A DNA stretch of 64,000 bases from JACCZR01 sp035296565 (GTDB taxonomy: Bacteria; Actinomycetota; Thermoleophilia; Solirubrobacterales; Thermoleophilaceae), in NCBI GenBank assembly GCA_035296565.1, contig DATHAQ010000010.1, positions 1-64,000 on the forward strand, given 5' to 3'. The position numbers and the translations under genes are program-made. The first letter of the stretch is position 1. Every line of letters begins with the position of its first letter. Of this stretch, positions 15,920 through 25,999 are shown one piece after another. The notes below the pieces were generated by a model. It saw only the letters and a program-made list of their open reading frames with translations. It was not told where the DNA came from and did no database searches.

Positions 15920-16481
15920 GCCCGCCGTGGCGGCCAGCACGCCGACCGTTCTACCGGGGCAGAGGACGGGCTCGACAGGGCGCGTGCTCGTCCTGAACGC
16001 GTCGTATGAGCCGATCAACGTGTGCACCGTGCGCCGCGCCGCGGTGCTGGTCCTCAAGCAGCGCGCGGAGATGCTCGAGCACAGCACCACGACGCTGCGC
16101 GCCGAGCGCATGTCGATGCCGCGGCCCGTGGTGATCCGCCTCGTCACCTACGTGCGCATCCCGCGCGACGCGCACCGCCGCAGGATCACCCGCCGGGCGG
16201 TCTTCGCCCGCGACCGCTGGACCTGCCAGTACTGCGGCCACGAGCGCGGCACCCTCACCGTCGACCACGTGGTGCCCCGCTCCAAAGGCGGCGGGTCGGG
16301 CTGGGAGAACATCGTCACCTGCTGTGCGCCGTGCAACCGGCGCAAGGGCGACCGGTTGCCGCTGCAGGCCAACATGACCCTGCGCCACCCGCCGCGCGCG
16401 CCCAGCTCCACCGTTTTCATCCACGTGGCGGCTCCCAGCATCCCCAGCGAATGGGAGCGCTACCTGGGCGCGGCGGCCTAG
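15918..16481 (+). CDS. HNH endonuclease family protein
   Basis: 187 residues from ATG 15918 (or 184 from GTG 15927). The N-terminal domain VLVLNASYEPINVCTVRRA is a strand-helix module common in free-standing actinobacterial and cyanobacterial HNH proteins. The nuclease core has CQYCGHERGTLTVDHVVPRS with the first Zn Cys pair and the catalytic His, then WENIVTCCAPCNRRKGDRL with the second Cys pair. Such proteins cleave or nick double-stranded DNA; the housekeeping role is uncharacterised. No methyltransferase or phage gene lies nearby, so it is not an obvious restriction enzyme or homing element. Confidence 0.85.
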   Translation: MPAVAASTPTVLPGQRTGSTGRVLVLNASYEPINVCTVRRAAVLVLKQRAEMLEHSTTTLRAERMSMPRPVVIRLVTYVRIPRDAHRRRITRRAVFARDRWTCQYCGHERGTLTVDHVVPRSKGGGSGWENIVTCCAPCNRRKGDRLPLQANMTLRHPPRAPSSTVFIHVAAPSIPSEWERYLGAAA

Positions 16482-16484
16482 CGC

Positions 16485-17045
16485 GTGGCGCGACCTCCGG
16501 GAGAGCCCCCGCCGCAACCCCCGCCGGGAGGGCCGGGGCAGCCGGCGCCCGGGCAGCCGGCGCCCGGGCAGGAGGCCCTGCCCCCCGAACTGCCCGACGA
16601 CGAGCGCCCCGCGTCGGTCGAGGACGTCAAGGCCGTCCGTCGCTGGGCCATCGTGGCGGGGGTGTGGGCGGTCGTCGCCACCGCGCTCGCGGTCATCGCG
16701 CTCATCAAGCCGGCGAACGATGAGGATCCGGAGACAGCCGCGGCGGCCAACCGCTCCATCAACCGGCTCCAGGACCGCCTCGACGACCGCTTCGAGCAGC
16801 TGGAGCAGCGCGTCGACCGCCTGCCGCAGTCCTCTGACCTGCAGAAGCTGGAGGACCGCGTGTCGCGCGTCGAGGACGACGTCCAGCAGGCCACCGGCGA
16901 CGCGAAGGCGGCCCGGGACTCGATCGGGAGACTCCAGGACCGGGTCGAGAAGGTCGAGCGAACCCAGGCCGAGCAGAGCAACTCGTCGGGCGGTGGCGGC
17001 GGCGGCAGCTCGCCCGACTCCTCCGGCGGGCAGCCCGGGAACTAG
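16485..17045 (+). CDS. membrane-anchored coiled-coil protein with Pro-rich cytosolic arm
   Basis: 186 residues from GTG. The cytosolic arm (residues 1-50) is Pro/Gly-rich, with PGQPAPG-type repeats. One TM helix spans about residues 62-80 (IVAGVWAVVATALAVIAL). The outer part is a long coiled coil (NRLQDRLDDRFEQLEQRVDR, LEDRVSRVEDDVQQA, IGRLQDRVEKVER) ending in a Gly/Ser tail. The function is unknown. The gene is the last of the plus-strand block and runs into the hairpin terminator. Confidence 0.6.
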   Translation: MARPPGEPPPQPPPGGPGQPAPGQPAPGQEALPPELPDDERPASVEDVKAVRRWAIVAGVWAVVATALAVIALIKPANDEDPETAAAANRSINRLQDRLDDRFEQLEQRVDRLPQSSDLQKLEDRVSRVEDDVQQATGDAKAARDSIGRLQDRVEKVERTQAEQSNSSGGGGGGSSPDSSGGQPGN

Positions 17046-17070
17046 AGAGGGCGCCTCGCGGCGCCCTCTC
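17045..17070. terminator. perfect 11-bp hairpin, probable bidirectional terminator
   Basis: GAGAGGGCGCC at 17045-17055 pairs perfectly with GGCGCCCTCTC at 17060-17070, loop TCGC. It overlaps the last bases of the upstream stop codon. The downstream sequence is only mildly T-rich (GTCATTCGTT), so it is a strong GC hairpin without a classic U-tract. Confidence 0.75.
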
Positions 17071-17361
17071 GTCATTCGTTAGCTGGACGTATCGGCTTCG
17101 GTCGCTCGGGTCGCTCTGCGACCCGGGCCGGCGGAACGACTCCCGGCCTCCGATGCCGACGGTGTCTCGGGCGGACTCCGCAGGACGGGGCCCAGCTCCG
17201 GTCTAGCGGCCGGACACCTCCAGGGTCCCGGAAAGACTGTCACTCAAGTTCGGACCACCCCCTTTCTCTGGTGAGGCCCATTGAAGCAGGTCCCGCGGAT
17301 CCCGTCGCGCCCAGCTTCACGGTGGCCCCCAGACCTCCCTGCGGGAACCACCCCAGGCTCC
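17071..17361. other. gene-free, strongly structured region (candidate ncRNA or long 3' UTR)
   Basis: About 290 bp between convergent genes with no credible ORF. A three-way-junction-like fold can be drawn by hand. The outer stem 17089-17095/17150-17156 is 7 bp with one G-U. Inside it, a 10-bp hairpin at 17105-17127 has loop TCT, and a second hairpin forms from GGCCGG/CCGGCC around 17126-17148. A further closing stem pairs GGTGTC 17161-17166 with GACACC 17213-17218. I could not match it to RNase P, tmRNA, SRP, 6S or a riboswitch. The strand is undetermined. Confidence 0.35.
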
Positions 17362-18099
17362 TCAGCCGGGGACACCCGGGGACACCGGGGCCCCCTCGGG
17401 TCCACCGTCGGCGCCGGGCGGAGGCCCGGGCATCAGGAAGTCGCCGCCCCGGCGCTCGCCTCCCGGCGGGCCGCCGCCGGGCGGAGGCGGTCCTGCCGGG
17501 CCGCCGAAGCCGGGGCCGCCGCGGCCGTGGAAGCGCATGCGCATCGGACCCTTCTCGGCTCGCTTCTTGATCTGGTCGGCCTGCTTCTGGGTCAGCTTGC
17601 CCTCCTTGACCGCCTCGGCCAGCTCGGCGTTCAGCCGGTCCTTGCGGATGTCCTCGAGCGCCTTCTTGACCTCGTCGGTGCTCTTGTCGAGCTCCTCGGC
17701 GATCGCCTTCACGAACGAGTCGCGCCCGACCCCCGGGCGGAACTGCCGGCGGTTGCGCTGGGACTCGAACTGCTTGCGAAGCGCCTCACGGCCCTTGCCC
17801 AGTGCACGCTCGGCGTCCTCCTCGGAGACGCCGAGGCGCTTGGCCAGCTGCTTGGCCTTCTCGGCCTGGTGCTCTTGGCGGCGCTTCTCGCCCACGCGGT
17901 CGATCGCCCTGCGCACCCGGTCCGCGGGGAGCTTCAGCTCCTTGGCCAGGTCGCGCGCCTGCTCGGCGCGGCGCTCCTGCGGGCTGGGGCCGAACACCCC
18001 ACCCAGCGGGCCGTCGCCGCTCGGGGCCGCCACGGCGGTGGCGCCGACTCCCAGTGCCAGCACCGCCGCGGCGCCGGTCGCTGCCTTCTTGTGTCTCAT
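17362..18099 (-). CDS. secreted helical protein with Gly/Pro-rich tail
   Basis: 245 residues. A signal peptide is evident (MRHKKAATGAAAVLALGVGA, then TAVAA before SGD). The mature part is highly charged and helical: three or so helix-turn units, with KELKLPADRVRRAIDRVGE, AKRLGVSEEDAERALGKG and AEELDKSTDEVKKALEDI resembling each other in spacing and suggesting an internal repeat of about 60 residues. The last 60 residues are a low-complexity Gly/Pro tail (GPPPPGGGPPGG). No catalytic motif was seen. It may be a periplasmic or cell-wall-associated stress or binding protein; function unknown. Its 3' side is the structured region. Confidence 0.6.
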   Translation of the reverse strand: MRHKKAATGAAAVLALGVGATAVAAPSGDGPLGGVFGPSPQERRAEQARDLAKELKLPADRVRRAIDRVGEKRRQEHQAEKAKQLAKRLGVSEEDAERALGKGREALRKQFESQRNRRQFRPGVGRDSFVKAIAEELDKSTDEVKKALEDIRKDRLNAELAEAVKEGKLTQKQADQIKKRAEKGPMRMRFHGRGGPGFGGPAGPPPPGGGPPGGERRGGDFLMPGPPPGADGGPEGAPVSPGVPG

Positions 18100-18164
18100 G
18101 CCCGACCTCCTTCGTTCCTCGTCAGATGAAGGGCACTGTGAAGGTCGAAGTTGTGAACAGCGTA

Positions 18165-18185
18165 AGAGAACCTTGGCGGTTCTCT
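18165..18185. terminator. 8-bp hairpin downstream of gyrA
   Basis: AGAGAACC at 18165-18172 pairs with GGTTCTCT at 18178-18185 across a 5-nt loop. It lies just after the gyrA stop in the gyrA direction and in the 106-bp gap before the secreted-protein gene. There is no U-tract, so it may be Rho-assisted or only an mRNA-end structure. Confidence 0.45.
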
Positions 18186-18205
18186 GCGAGCTATCCGGCC
18201 GGCAG

Positions 18206-20716
18206 CTACTCGGCCGACAGCTCGGCGGGCCCCCCGGCGGCGTCCTCGGTTGCCGGGGCGTCCTCCACCACGAGCGCGACGGCGCTCACCACGTCGTCGT
18301 CCTTCATGTTCATCACCTTCACGCCCTGGGCGGGCCGGCCCTGCTGCGAGATGCCGCGCACCCCGGTGCGCTGGACCATCCCGCTCTGGGAGATGAACAC
18401 GAGATCCTGGTGCTCGCGCACGATCAGCGCGCCGGCGACGCCGCCCTTCTTCTCGGTGAGGCCGATCGTCTTCACGCCCATCGCGCCGCGGCCCTTGACC
18501 GGATAGTCCTCGATCGGCGTGCGCTTGCCGAAGCCGTTGTCGGTGACCACCAGCAACTCGGTGTCGGGGCGCACCACGTCCATCGCGAGCACGTGGTTGT
18601 TCCCGCGCGAGACGTTCATCCCGCGCACGCCGCTGGTGTCGCGCCCCATCGGCCGCGCGTCGGACTCGTTGAAGCGCGCGGCCTGGCCCGAGTGGGAAAC
18701 CATGATGATGTCGTCGTCCCCGCTGGTCCGCCGGACGGCGACGAGCTCGTCGTCATCGCGGATGTTGATGGCGATGATGCCGTCGGCCTTGATCGGCGTG
18801 TTGTAGGCCGTGAACTCGGTCTTCTTGATGACCCCCTGGCGGGTGGCGAAGACCAGGTACTGGCCCTCGGAGAAGTCACGCGTCGCGAGTACGGCCTGGA
18901 TGCGCTCTCCCTCGCGAAGGGGCAGGACGTTCACCAGCGCGCGGCCCTTGGCGGTGCGCGAGGCCTCGGGCAGCTCGTACACCTTCTGCCGGTAGACCTT
19001 CCCGCGGTTGGAGAAGAACAGCAGGTAGTCGTGCGACGAGCACACGAAGAGGTGCTCGATGTAGTCGTCGTCCTTCATGTCCATGCCCATGACGCCCTTG
19101 CCGCCCCGGTGCTGCTGGCGGTAGGTGGCCAGGGGGAGTGACTTGATGTAACCGGACTTGGTGATCGAGATGACCATCTGCTGGTCGGCGATCAGGTCCT
19201 CGATGTCGATCTCGTCCTCGGAGGCGGTGATCTCGGTGCGGCGCTCGTCGCCGTAGCGCTCCCTGATCTCGAGCAGCTCCTCCTTGATGAGGGACTTCAC
19301 CTTCTCCTCGTCGCCCAGCAGCGCGCGCAGCTCCCGGATGCGCTCGAGCGTGTCGGCGTGATCCTGCTTGATCTTGTCCGCCTCGAGCGCGGTCAGCCGC
19401 TGCAGGCGCAGGTCGAGGATCGCCTGGGCCTGCACCCGGGTGAGCTCGAAGCGGTCCATCAGGCCCTGCCGCGCTTCGTCGGGATCGGGCGAGTTACGGA
19501 TCAGCGCGATCACGGCGTCCAGGTCGGTGAGCGCGACCAGCAGGCCCTCGAGGATGTGCAGCCGGCTCTCCGCGCCGCGCAGCTCGTACTTGGTGCGTCG
19601 CACCACCACGTCGCGCTGGTGATCGACGTAGTTCTTGATGATCGGCAGCAGCCCGAGCGACCGCGGCACGTTGTCGACCAGCGCGACCATGTTCACGCCG
19701 AAGGTCGTCTGCAGCGGTGTGTGCTTGTAGAGCTTGTTGAGCGCGACCTTGGGGATGGCGTCGCGCTTGAGCTCGATCACCAGTCGTATGCCCGACTTGT
19801 CGGACTCGTCACGGAGGTCGGAGACCTCCTTGACCTTCCCGTTCTGCACGACCTCGGCGATCTTCTTGATCAGGCCCGAGCCGTCGTTGCGCCCGTCCCC
19901 CTTGGGGACCTGGTAGGGCATCTCGGTGACGATGATCGCCTCCTTGCCCTGGCGCAGCGGCTCGATATGCGCGCGGGCCTTGATCACCACGCGCCCGCGT
20001 CCGGTCTCGTAGGCCTCCCTTATCCCCTGCCGGCCGGTGATGATCCCGCCCGTCGGGAAGTCAGGGCCCTTCAGGTGCTTCATCAGGCCGCCGACGTCGA
20101 TCGAGGGGTCGTCGATGTATGCCACCGTCGCGTCGATCGACTCGCGCAGGTTGTGCGGTGGGATGTTGGTGGCCATGCCCACCGCGATCCCCGACGCGCC
20201 GTTGACCAGCAGATTGGGAAACCGCGACGGGAGCACGAGCGGCTCCAGCTGCGAGTCGTCGTAATTGGGGCCGAAGTCGACCGTGTCCTGGTCGATGTCG
20301 CGCAGCATCTCCGTGGCGAGACGCGACAGGCGGGCCTCCGTGTAACGCATGGCCGCCGCCGGGTCGTTGTCGATCGAGCCGAAGTTGCCCTGCGGGTCGA
20401 TGAGCGGGTTGCGCATGGCGAAATCCTGGCCGAGCCGGACCAGCGTGTCGTAGATCGCGCTGTCGCCGTGGGGGTGGAAGGTCCCCATCACCTCGCCGAC
20501 CACGAAGGCGCACTTGCGGTACGGGCGGTTGGGCTGGAGGCCCGACTGGTGCATCGCGTAGAGCACGCGGCGGTGCACCGGCTTGAGGCCGTCGCGGACG
20601 TCGGGCAGCGCCCGGCCCACAATCACGCTCATGGCGTAGTCGAGATACGACGACCGCATCTCCTCCTCGAGCCCGCGGGGCTCGATGTTTCCGCCGGACA
20701 GCTGGTCGACGCTCAT
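18206..20716 (-). CDS. gyrA: DNA gyrase subunit A
   Basis: 836 residues. The breakage-reunion subunit of gyrase. The winged-helix region shows HPHGDSAIYDTLVRLGQDF with Ser and Asp at the quinolone-contact positions (E. coli 83 and 87), consistent with a drug-sensitive allele. The catalytic tyrosine is in AAAMRYTEARLS. The C-terminal beta-pinwheel carries the GyrA box as QHRGGKG (usual QRRGGKG), the element needed for DNA wrapping and negative supercoiling. The acidic tail ends EDAAGGPAELSAE. It follows gyrB by 2 bp, so the subunits are co-transcribed. Confidence 0.97.
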   Translation of the reverse strand: MSVDQLSGGNIEPRGLEEEMRSSYLDYAMSVIVGRALPDVRDGLKPVHRRVLYAMHQSGLQPNRPYRKCAFVVGEVMGTFHPHGDSAIYDTLVRLGQDFAMRNPLIDPQGNFGSIDNDPAAAMRYTEARLSRLATEMLRDIDQDTVDFGPNYDDSQLEPLVLPSRFPNLLVNGASGIAVGMATNIPPHNLRESIDATVAYIDDPSIDVGGLMKHLKGPDFPTGGIITGRQGIREAYETGRGRVVIKARAHIEPLRQGKEAIIVTEMPYQVPKGDGRNDGSGLIKKIAEVVQNGKVKEVSDLRDESDKSGIRLVIELKRDAIPKVALNKLYKHTPLQTTFGVNMVALVDNVPRSLGLLPIIKNYVDHQRDVVVRRTKYELRGAESRLHILEGLLVALTDLDAVIALIRNSPDPDEARQGLMDRFELTRVQAQAILDLRLQRLTALEADKIKQDHADTLERIRELRALLGDEEKVKSLIKEELLEIRERYGDERRTEITASEDEIDIEDLIADQQMVISITKSGYIKSLPLATYRQQHRGGKGVMGMDMKDDDYIEHLFVCSSHDYLLFFSNRGKVYRQKVYELPEASRTAKGRALVNVLPLREGERIQAVLATRDFSEGQYLVFATRQGVIKKTEFTAYNTPIKADGIIAINIRDDDELVAVRRTSGDDDIIMVSHSGQAARFNESDARPMGRDTSGVRGMNVSRGNNHVLAMDVVRPDTELLVVTDNGFGKRTPIEDYPVKGRGAMGVKTIGLTEKKGGVAGALIVREHQDLVFISQSGMVQRTGVRGISQQGRPAQGVKVMNMKDDDVVSAVALVVEDAPATEDAAGGPAELSAE

Positions 20717-20718
20717 GG

Positions 20719-23139
<2,421 letters not shown>

Positions 23140-23332
23140 GCGTTCCTCTCGTCTACGTCTCTACACGAAGAAGCCCCGACGGACGAGTGCCCGCAGACAC
23201 CGGTCGGGGCCCTTCAAACAGTGCAGTAGAGACTAGCAGGCGGACCCCCGGAAAAAGCGGAAAGCTGTGCTACAAAACCCCCGCAAATCGGGACAAAAGT
23301 AGGCGGTCTGGAAGGTCGAGCGTTTGCTTTCG
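23140..23332 (-). promoter_or_regulatory. gyrB upstream region with putative promoter and leader hairpin
   Basis: On the minus strand a TAGTCT -10 candidate sits at 23235-23230, giving a leader of about 85 nt. Inside it an 8-bp hairpin pairs 23173-23180 with 23203-23210 (GCCCCGAC/GTCGGGGC, 22-nt loop) and is followed by TTCTTC. The hairpin may terminate readthrough from the DUF721 gene or act as a gyrB attenuator. An AT-richer patch (23250-23300) lies farther upstream. Confidence 0.4.
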
Positions 23333-23638
23333 TTACGGCGCGGTCACGAAGTGCAACCGAGACACCGGCGAGGCCGGCTCGCCGGAGCCCAGTTCGGCGT
23401 TCAGGGAGGCCACCAGATCGGTCCCCATCAACTGCAGCTCCGACGCCCACAGCGCCGACGTACAGCGCACCGTCACGGCGCCCTCGCGTTCGCTCGCCGG
23501 CTGGGTCTCGGCCGCCACAACCTCTCCCACCGCCGCGGGCCACGCGGTCTGCACACTGGCCAGCAGCGAGGGGCGCGCGGCGGCTCCCACCGCCTCCTCC
23601 AGCGCTCTGGCCAGGGGACGGGGGGCCAGCCGCCTCAT
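23333..23638 (-). CDS. DUF721 (DciA-like) protein
   Basis: 101 residues from the ATG at 23638, which overlaps the recF stop (ATGA). Pattern: PLARALEEAVGAAARPSLLA at the N-terminus, then VQTAWPAAVGEVVAAET with the conserved Trp, and VTVRCTSALWASELQLM. DUF721 proteins between recF and gyrB are the actinobacterial relatives of DciA, which loads the replicative helicase DnaB in bacteria lacking DnaC. That function here is inference from family and locus. A much longer reading frame through this region is a shadow of recF. Confidence 0.85.
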   Translation of the reverse strand: MRRLAPRPLARALEEAVGAAARPSLLASVQTAWPAAVGEVVAAETQPASEREGAVTVRCTSALWASELQLMGTDLVASLNAELGSGEPASPVSRLHFVTAP

Positions 23639-24741
23639 GCGGCCGCCTCCGCGCCCGGCGAGCGCACCGACCCGGGTGCCACCTGCAGCCGTGTGACCTG
23701 CTGGTCCCCCGCTCCGGGCACGTGGCCGGGGTCGGTCGCCGTGAGCACCGCTTGGCCGCCGGCGCGCAAGCGCTCGGCGAGCCGCTCGCGCCGGGCCTCG
23801 TCCAGCTCGGACATGACGTCGTCGAGCAGGACGAGCGGCACGCTTCCCCGGCGCTCGGCCAGCAGTTCGCGCTCGGCGAACAGCAGCGCCAGCAACGCCG
23901 TTCGCTGCTGGCCCTGCGACCCGTAGGAACGCAGCAGGACGCCGCCGTGGCTGAGGCTGACATCGTCGCGGTGCGGCCCGTGGGCCGTGAAGCCGCGCTC
24001 GAGGTCGGCGGAGCGGCGCTCGAGGAGCTCGGCGGCGAGCTCCTCCGCATCCTCGGCCTGCGAGCGCGGGCGGTAGGCGAGGCGGGCGGGCTCGGGCAGG
24101 CCGAGCTCGAAGGCCATTCCCTCGAAGCTGGGCGCCAGCGCGTCCGTCGCCTCGCGCCGGTCGGCCATGAGCTCCTCCCCGCGGCGTGCCAGCTCGGCGT
24201 CCCAGGCGTCGAGTCCCTCCGGCGAAGCCCTGCCCGCCCGGATGCGCGCGACGAGGGCGTTGCGCTGTGCCAGGGCGCGCGAATAGGCCGCGCGCGTGGC
24301 GGCGCGGGCCGGCCACAACGCCGCCACGAGCTGGTCCAGGTGGCCGCGCCGCAGCGACGGAGCGCCCTTCACGAGCTCGAGCCGGTCGGGCAGGAACACG
24401 ACCACGGCCGGCCGCGCCTCCTGCGGGGCCCTCTCCACCGCGGCGCCATCCACGCGGATCCGCTTGGGCTCGCCCGGAGCGAATGCGACCTCGAGCGCGT
24501 GCGGCTCTTCGCCGCCCTCCACGTCGGCTTCCACGCGGGTGACCGACGCTCCGCGGCGCACCAGCTCCCGCTCGTTGGAGGTCCGCGGCGAGCGCGCGGT
24601 CAGCCCGAAGTACGCCGCCTCCAGGAGGTTGGTCTTGCCGGCGCCGTTGGGCCCGCTGACCACGGTGAGCCCCTCGCCCAGCTCGACCTCGGCGCGCTCG
24701 TATGAGCGAAAGTCGCGGAGGCGGAGGCGGGCGAGCCGCAA
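23635..24741 (-). CDS. recF: DNA replication and repair protein RecF
   Basis: 368 residues. SMC-like ABC ATPase that loads RecA at gaps. N-terminus LARLRLRDFRSYERAEVEL; Walker A GPNGAGKTNLLEAAYFG; ABC signature SQGQQRTALLALLFA; Walker B LVLLDDVMSELD. Located 11 bp after dnaN in the conserved dnaA-dnaN-recF order, without the gnd gene that many actinobacteria insert here. Start ATG. Confidence 0.95.
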   Translation of the reverse strand: MRLARLRLRDFRSYERAEVELGEGLTVVSGPNGAGKTNLLEAAYFGLTARSPRTSNERELVRRGASVTRVEADVEGGEEPHALEVAFAPGEPKRIRVDGAAVERAPQEARPAVVVFLPDRLELVKGAPSLRRGHLDQLVAALWPARAATRAAYSRALAQRNALVARIRAGRASPEGLDAWDAELARRGEELMADRREATDALAPSFEGMAFELGLPEPARLAYRPRSQAEDAEELAAELLERRSADLERGFTAHGPHRDDVSLSHGGVLLRSYGSQGQQRTALLALLFAERELLAERRGSVPLVLLDDVMSELDEARRERLAERLRAGGQAVLTATDPGHVPGAGDQQVTRLQVAPGSVRSPGAEAAA

Positions 24742-24752
24742 AACCGGCGCCC

Positions 24753-25862
24753 TCAGACGTTCAGGCGGATGGGCATGACGAGGTAGAGAAAACCGCCCTC
24801 GTCGCCCGACTGGATCAGGCCCGGCCGCAGAGGGCTGATCAGCTTCAGCACGAGCTCCTCGGACTCGGCGCTCTCCAGCCCGTCGCGGAAGAACTCGGGG
24901 TTGAAGCCGATCTCGAATGGTTCGCCCTTGAACGGAACCGGCAGCGACTCGCTTGCCTCGCCCACGTCCGGCGTCTGCGCCGAGACCTCCAGCGCGCCCT
25001 CGGAGAAGGCCAGCCGCAGCGGCGCGTTCTTCTGCGCCAGCAGGCTCATTCGCCGCACGACCTCGAGGATCTCCGCGCGCTCGATCCGCAGCTCGTGCTC
25101 GTAGGACTCGGGCAGGAGCTGCTGGTAGTTGGGAAAACGACCCTCGACGAGCCGAGAGCTCAGCACGGTGTCCCCCACCCCGAAGACCACCTGGTTCTCC
25201 CGGGCCGCCACGCGGATCTCCTCCACGTCCGCCGCGGCCGCCACCCGGGCCAGCTCCTGGAGGGTGCGGGCCGGCACGTTGGCCTCCAGCGAGCCGTTGA
25301 GGGCTTCGTCCAGGGTGGTCTCCTTCACGCTCAGGCGGTAGGAGTCGGTCGCCACCATCCGCAGCTGAGAGCCGTCGACGGTCACGAGCACGCCGGTCAG
25401 GTGCGGCCGGGTCTCGTCACGCGAGGCCGAGCGGGCCACCCGGCCGACCGTCTCCACGAAGGCGCCCGCCGGCACCTTGAGCGAGTCGTCCGGCGGCGGG
25501 TCGGGCAGCTTGGGGAAGTCCTCTGGCGGCAGCGTGCGCAGGTGGAACACGGCACCGCCGGAGACGACCTCCACGTCCTGCTGCGAGGAGCGGTACTCGA
25601 GCGAGAGGTCGTCGCGGGGCAGGGAGCGCACGACGTCGAGCAGGAGTCGGCCGGGGATGACCACGGCGCCGTCGGTGGTGTCGCCGGCCTCCAGCGAAAC
25701 CCGCACGCCCAGCTCCATGTCGGTGGCCTCGAGCTGGAGGGTCCCGCCGGATACCCGAAGGTGCACGCCGGCCAGGGTCTGAATGGCGCTGCGGGTCGAG
25801 ACTCCGCGAACGGCGACGCCGAGCTTGGCGAGGAACGTTTCACGGGAAACGGAGAGCTTCAA
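24753..25862 (-). CDS. dnaN: DNA polymerase III beta sliding clamp
   Basis: 369 residues from TTG 25862 (AGGA 5 bp upstream), giving MKLSVSRETFLAKLGVAVRG, the usual clamp N-terminus. The frame is open for 47 more codons upstream, but those are non-clamp-like and fill the dnaA-dnaN spacer. Three topologically similar clamp domains; the C-terminal YLVMPIRLNV is the family's closing motif (MPMRL/MPIRL). It encircles DNA and tethers Pol III. Codons 4-9 (Ser-Val-Ser-Arg-Glu-Thr) are written with a parS-like palindrome. Confidence 0.96.
   Translation of the reverse strand: MKLSVSRETFLAKLGVAVRGVSTRSAIQTLAGVHLRVSGGTLQLEATDMELGVRVSLEAGDTTDGAVVIPGRLLLDVVRSLPRDDLSLEYRSSQQDVEVVSGGAVFHLRTLPPEDFPKLPDPPPDDSLKVPAGAFVETVGRVARSASRDETRPHLTGVLVTVDGSQLRMVATDSYRLSVKETTLDEALNGSLEANVPARTLQELARVAAAADVEEIRVAARENQVVFGVGDTVLSSRLVEGRFPNYQQLLPESYEHELRIERAEILEVVRRMSLLAQKNAPLRLAFSEGALEVSAQTPDVGEASESLPVPFKGEPFEIGFNPEFFRDGLESAESEELVLKLISPLRPGLIQSGDEGGFLYLVMPIRLNV
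25836..25851. promoter_or_regulatory. parS: parS-like centromere site inside dnaN
   Basis: CGTTTCACGGGAAACG: the inner 14 bases differ from the consensus GTTTCACGTGAAAC by one base next to the centre. Identical to the 16-mer at 29710-29725, 3.9 kb away. parA/parB at 30.6-32.2 kb encode the binding machinery. Confidence 0.75.
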
Positions 25863-25999
25863 CTGGTCCTGCCTTCTAGAGGTAGATGCACTTTGGTGCT
25901 GTTGATAGGTGGAAAAGGGAGTGGTTTCCCGCTCGGGGACTGAAGTTGGGCCTGTGTGCGGGGGCGGGAGGGGGCTGTTGATTCTTACAGGGGACCCGG
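25863..25999. other. dnaA-dnaN spacer, candidate part of oriC
   Basis: 137 bp with two direct copies of CTGTTGAT (25899-25906, 25975-25982) and a degenerate DnaA-box-like GGTGGAAAA (25908-25916, two mismatches to TGTGGATAA). No perfect TTATCCACA or TTGTCCACA was found; TTGCCCACA lies just inside the dnaA 3' end near 26033. It also carries the dnaN ribosome site at its left edge. Gene polarity and the parS pair support an origin in the neighbourhood, but the boxes are weak. Confidence 0.35.

Noticed and set aside
15918..16481. HNH gene as part of a restriction or homing system
   Set aside because: No methyltransferase, specificity subunit, intron or intein boundary is nearby; the gene sits in a housekeeping block.
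17071..17361. Known RNA families (RNase P, tmRNA, SRP, 6S, common riboswitches)
   Set aside because: Conserved motifs such as GAGGAAAGTCC (RNase P) and GGTCCGGAAGG (SRP) are absent; tRNA-like ends for tmRNA are not present.
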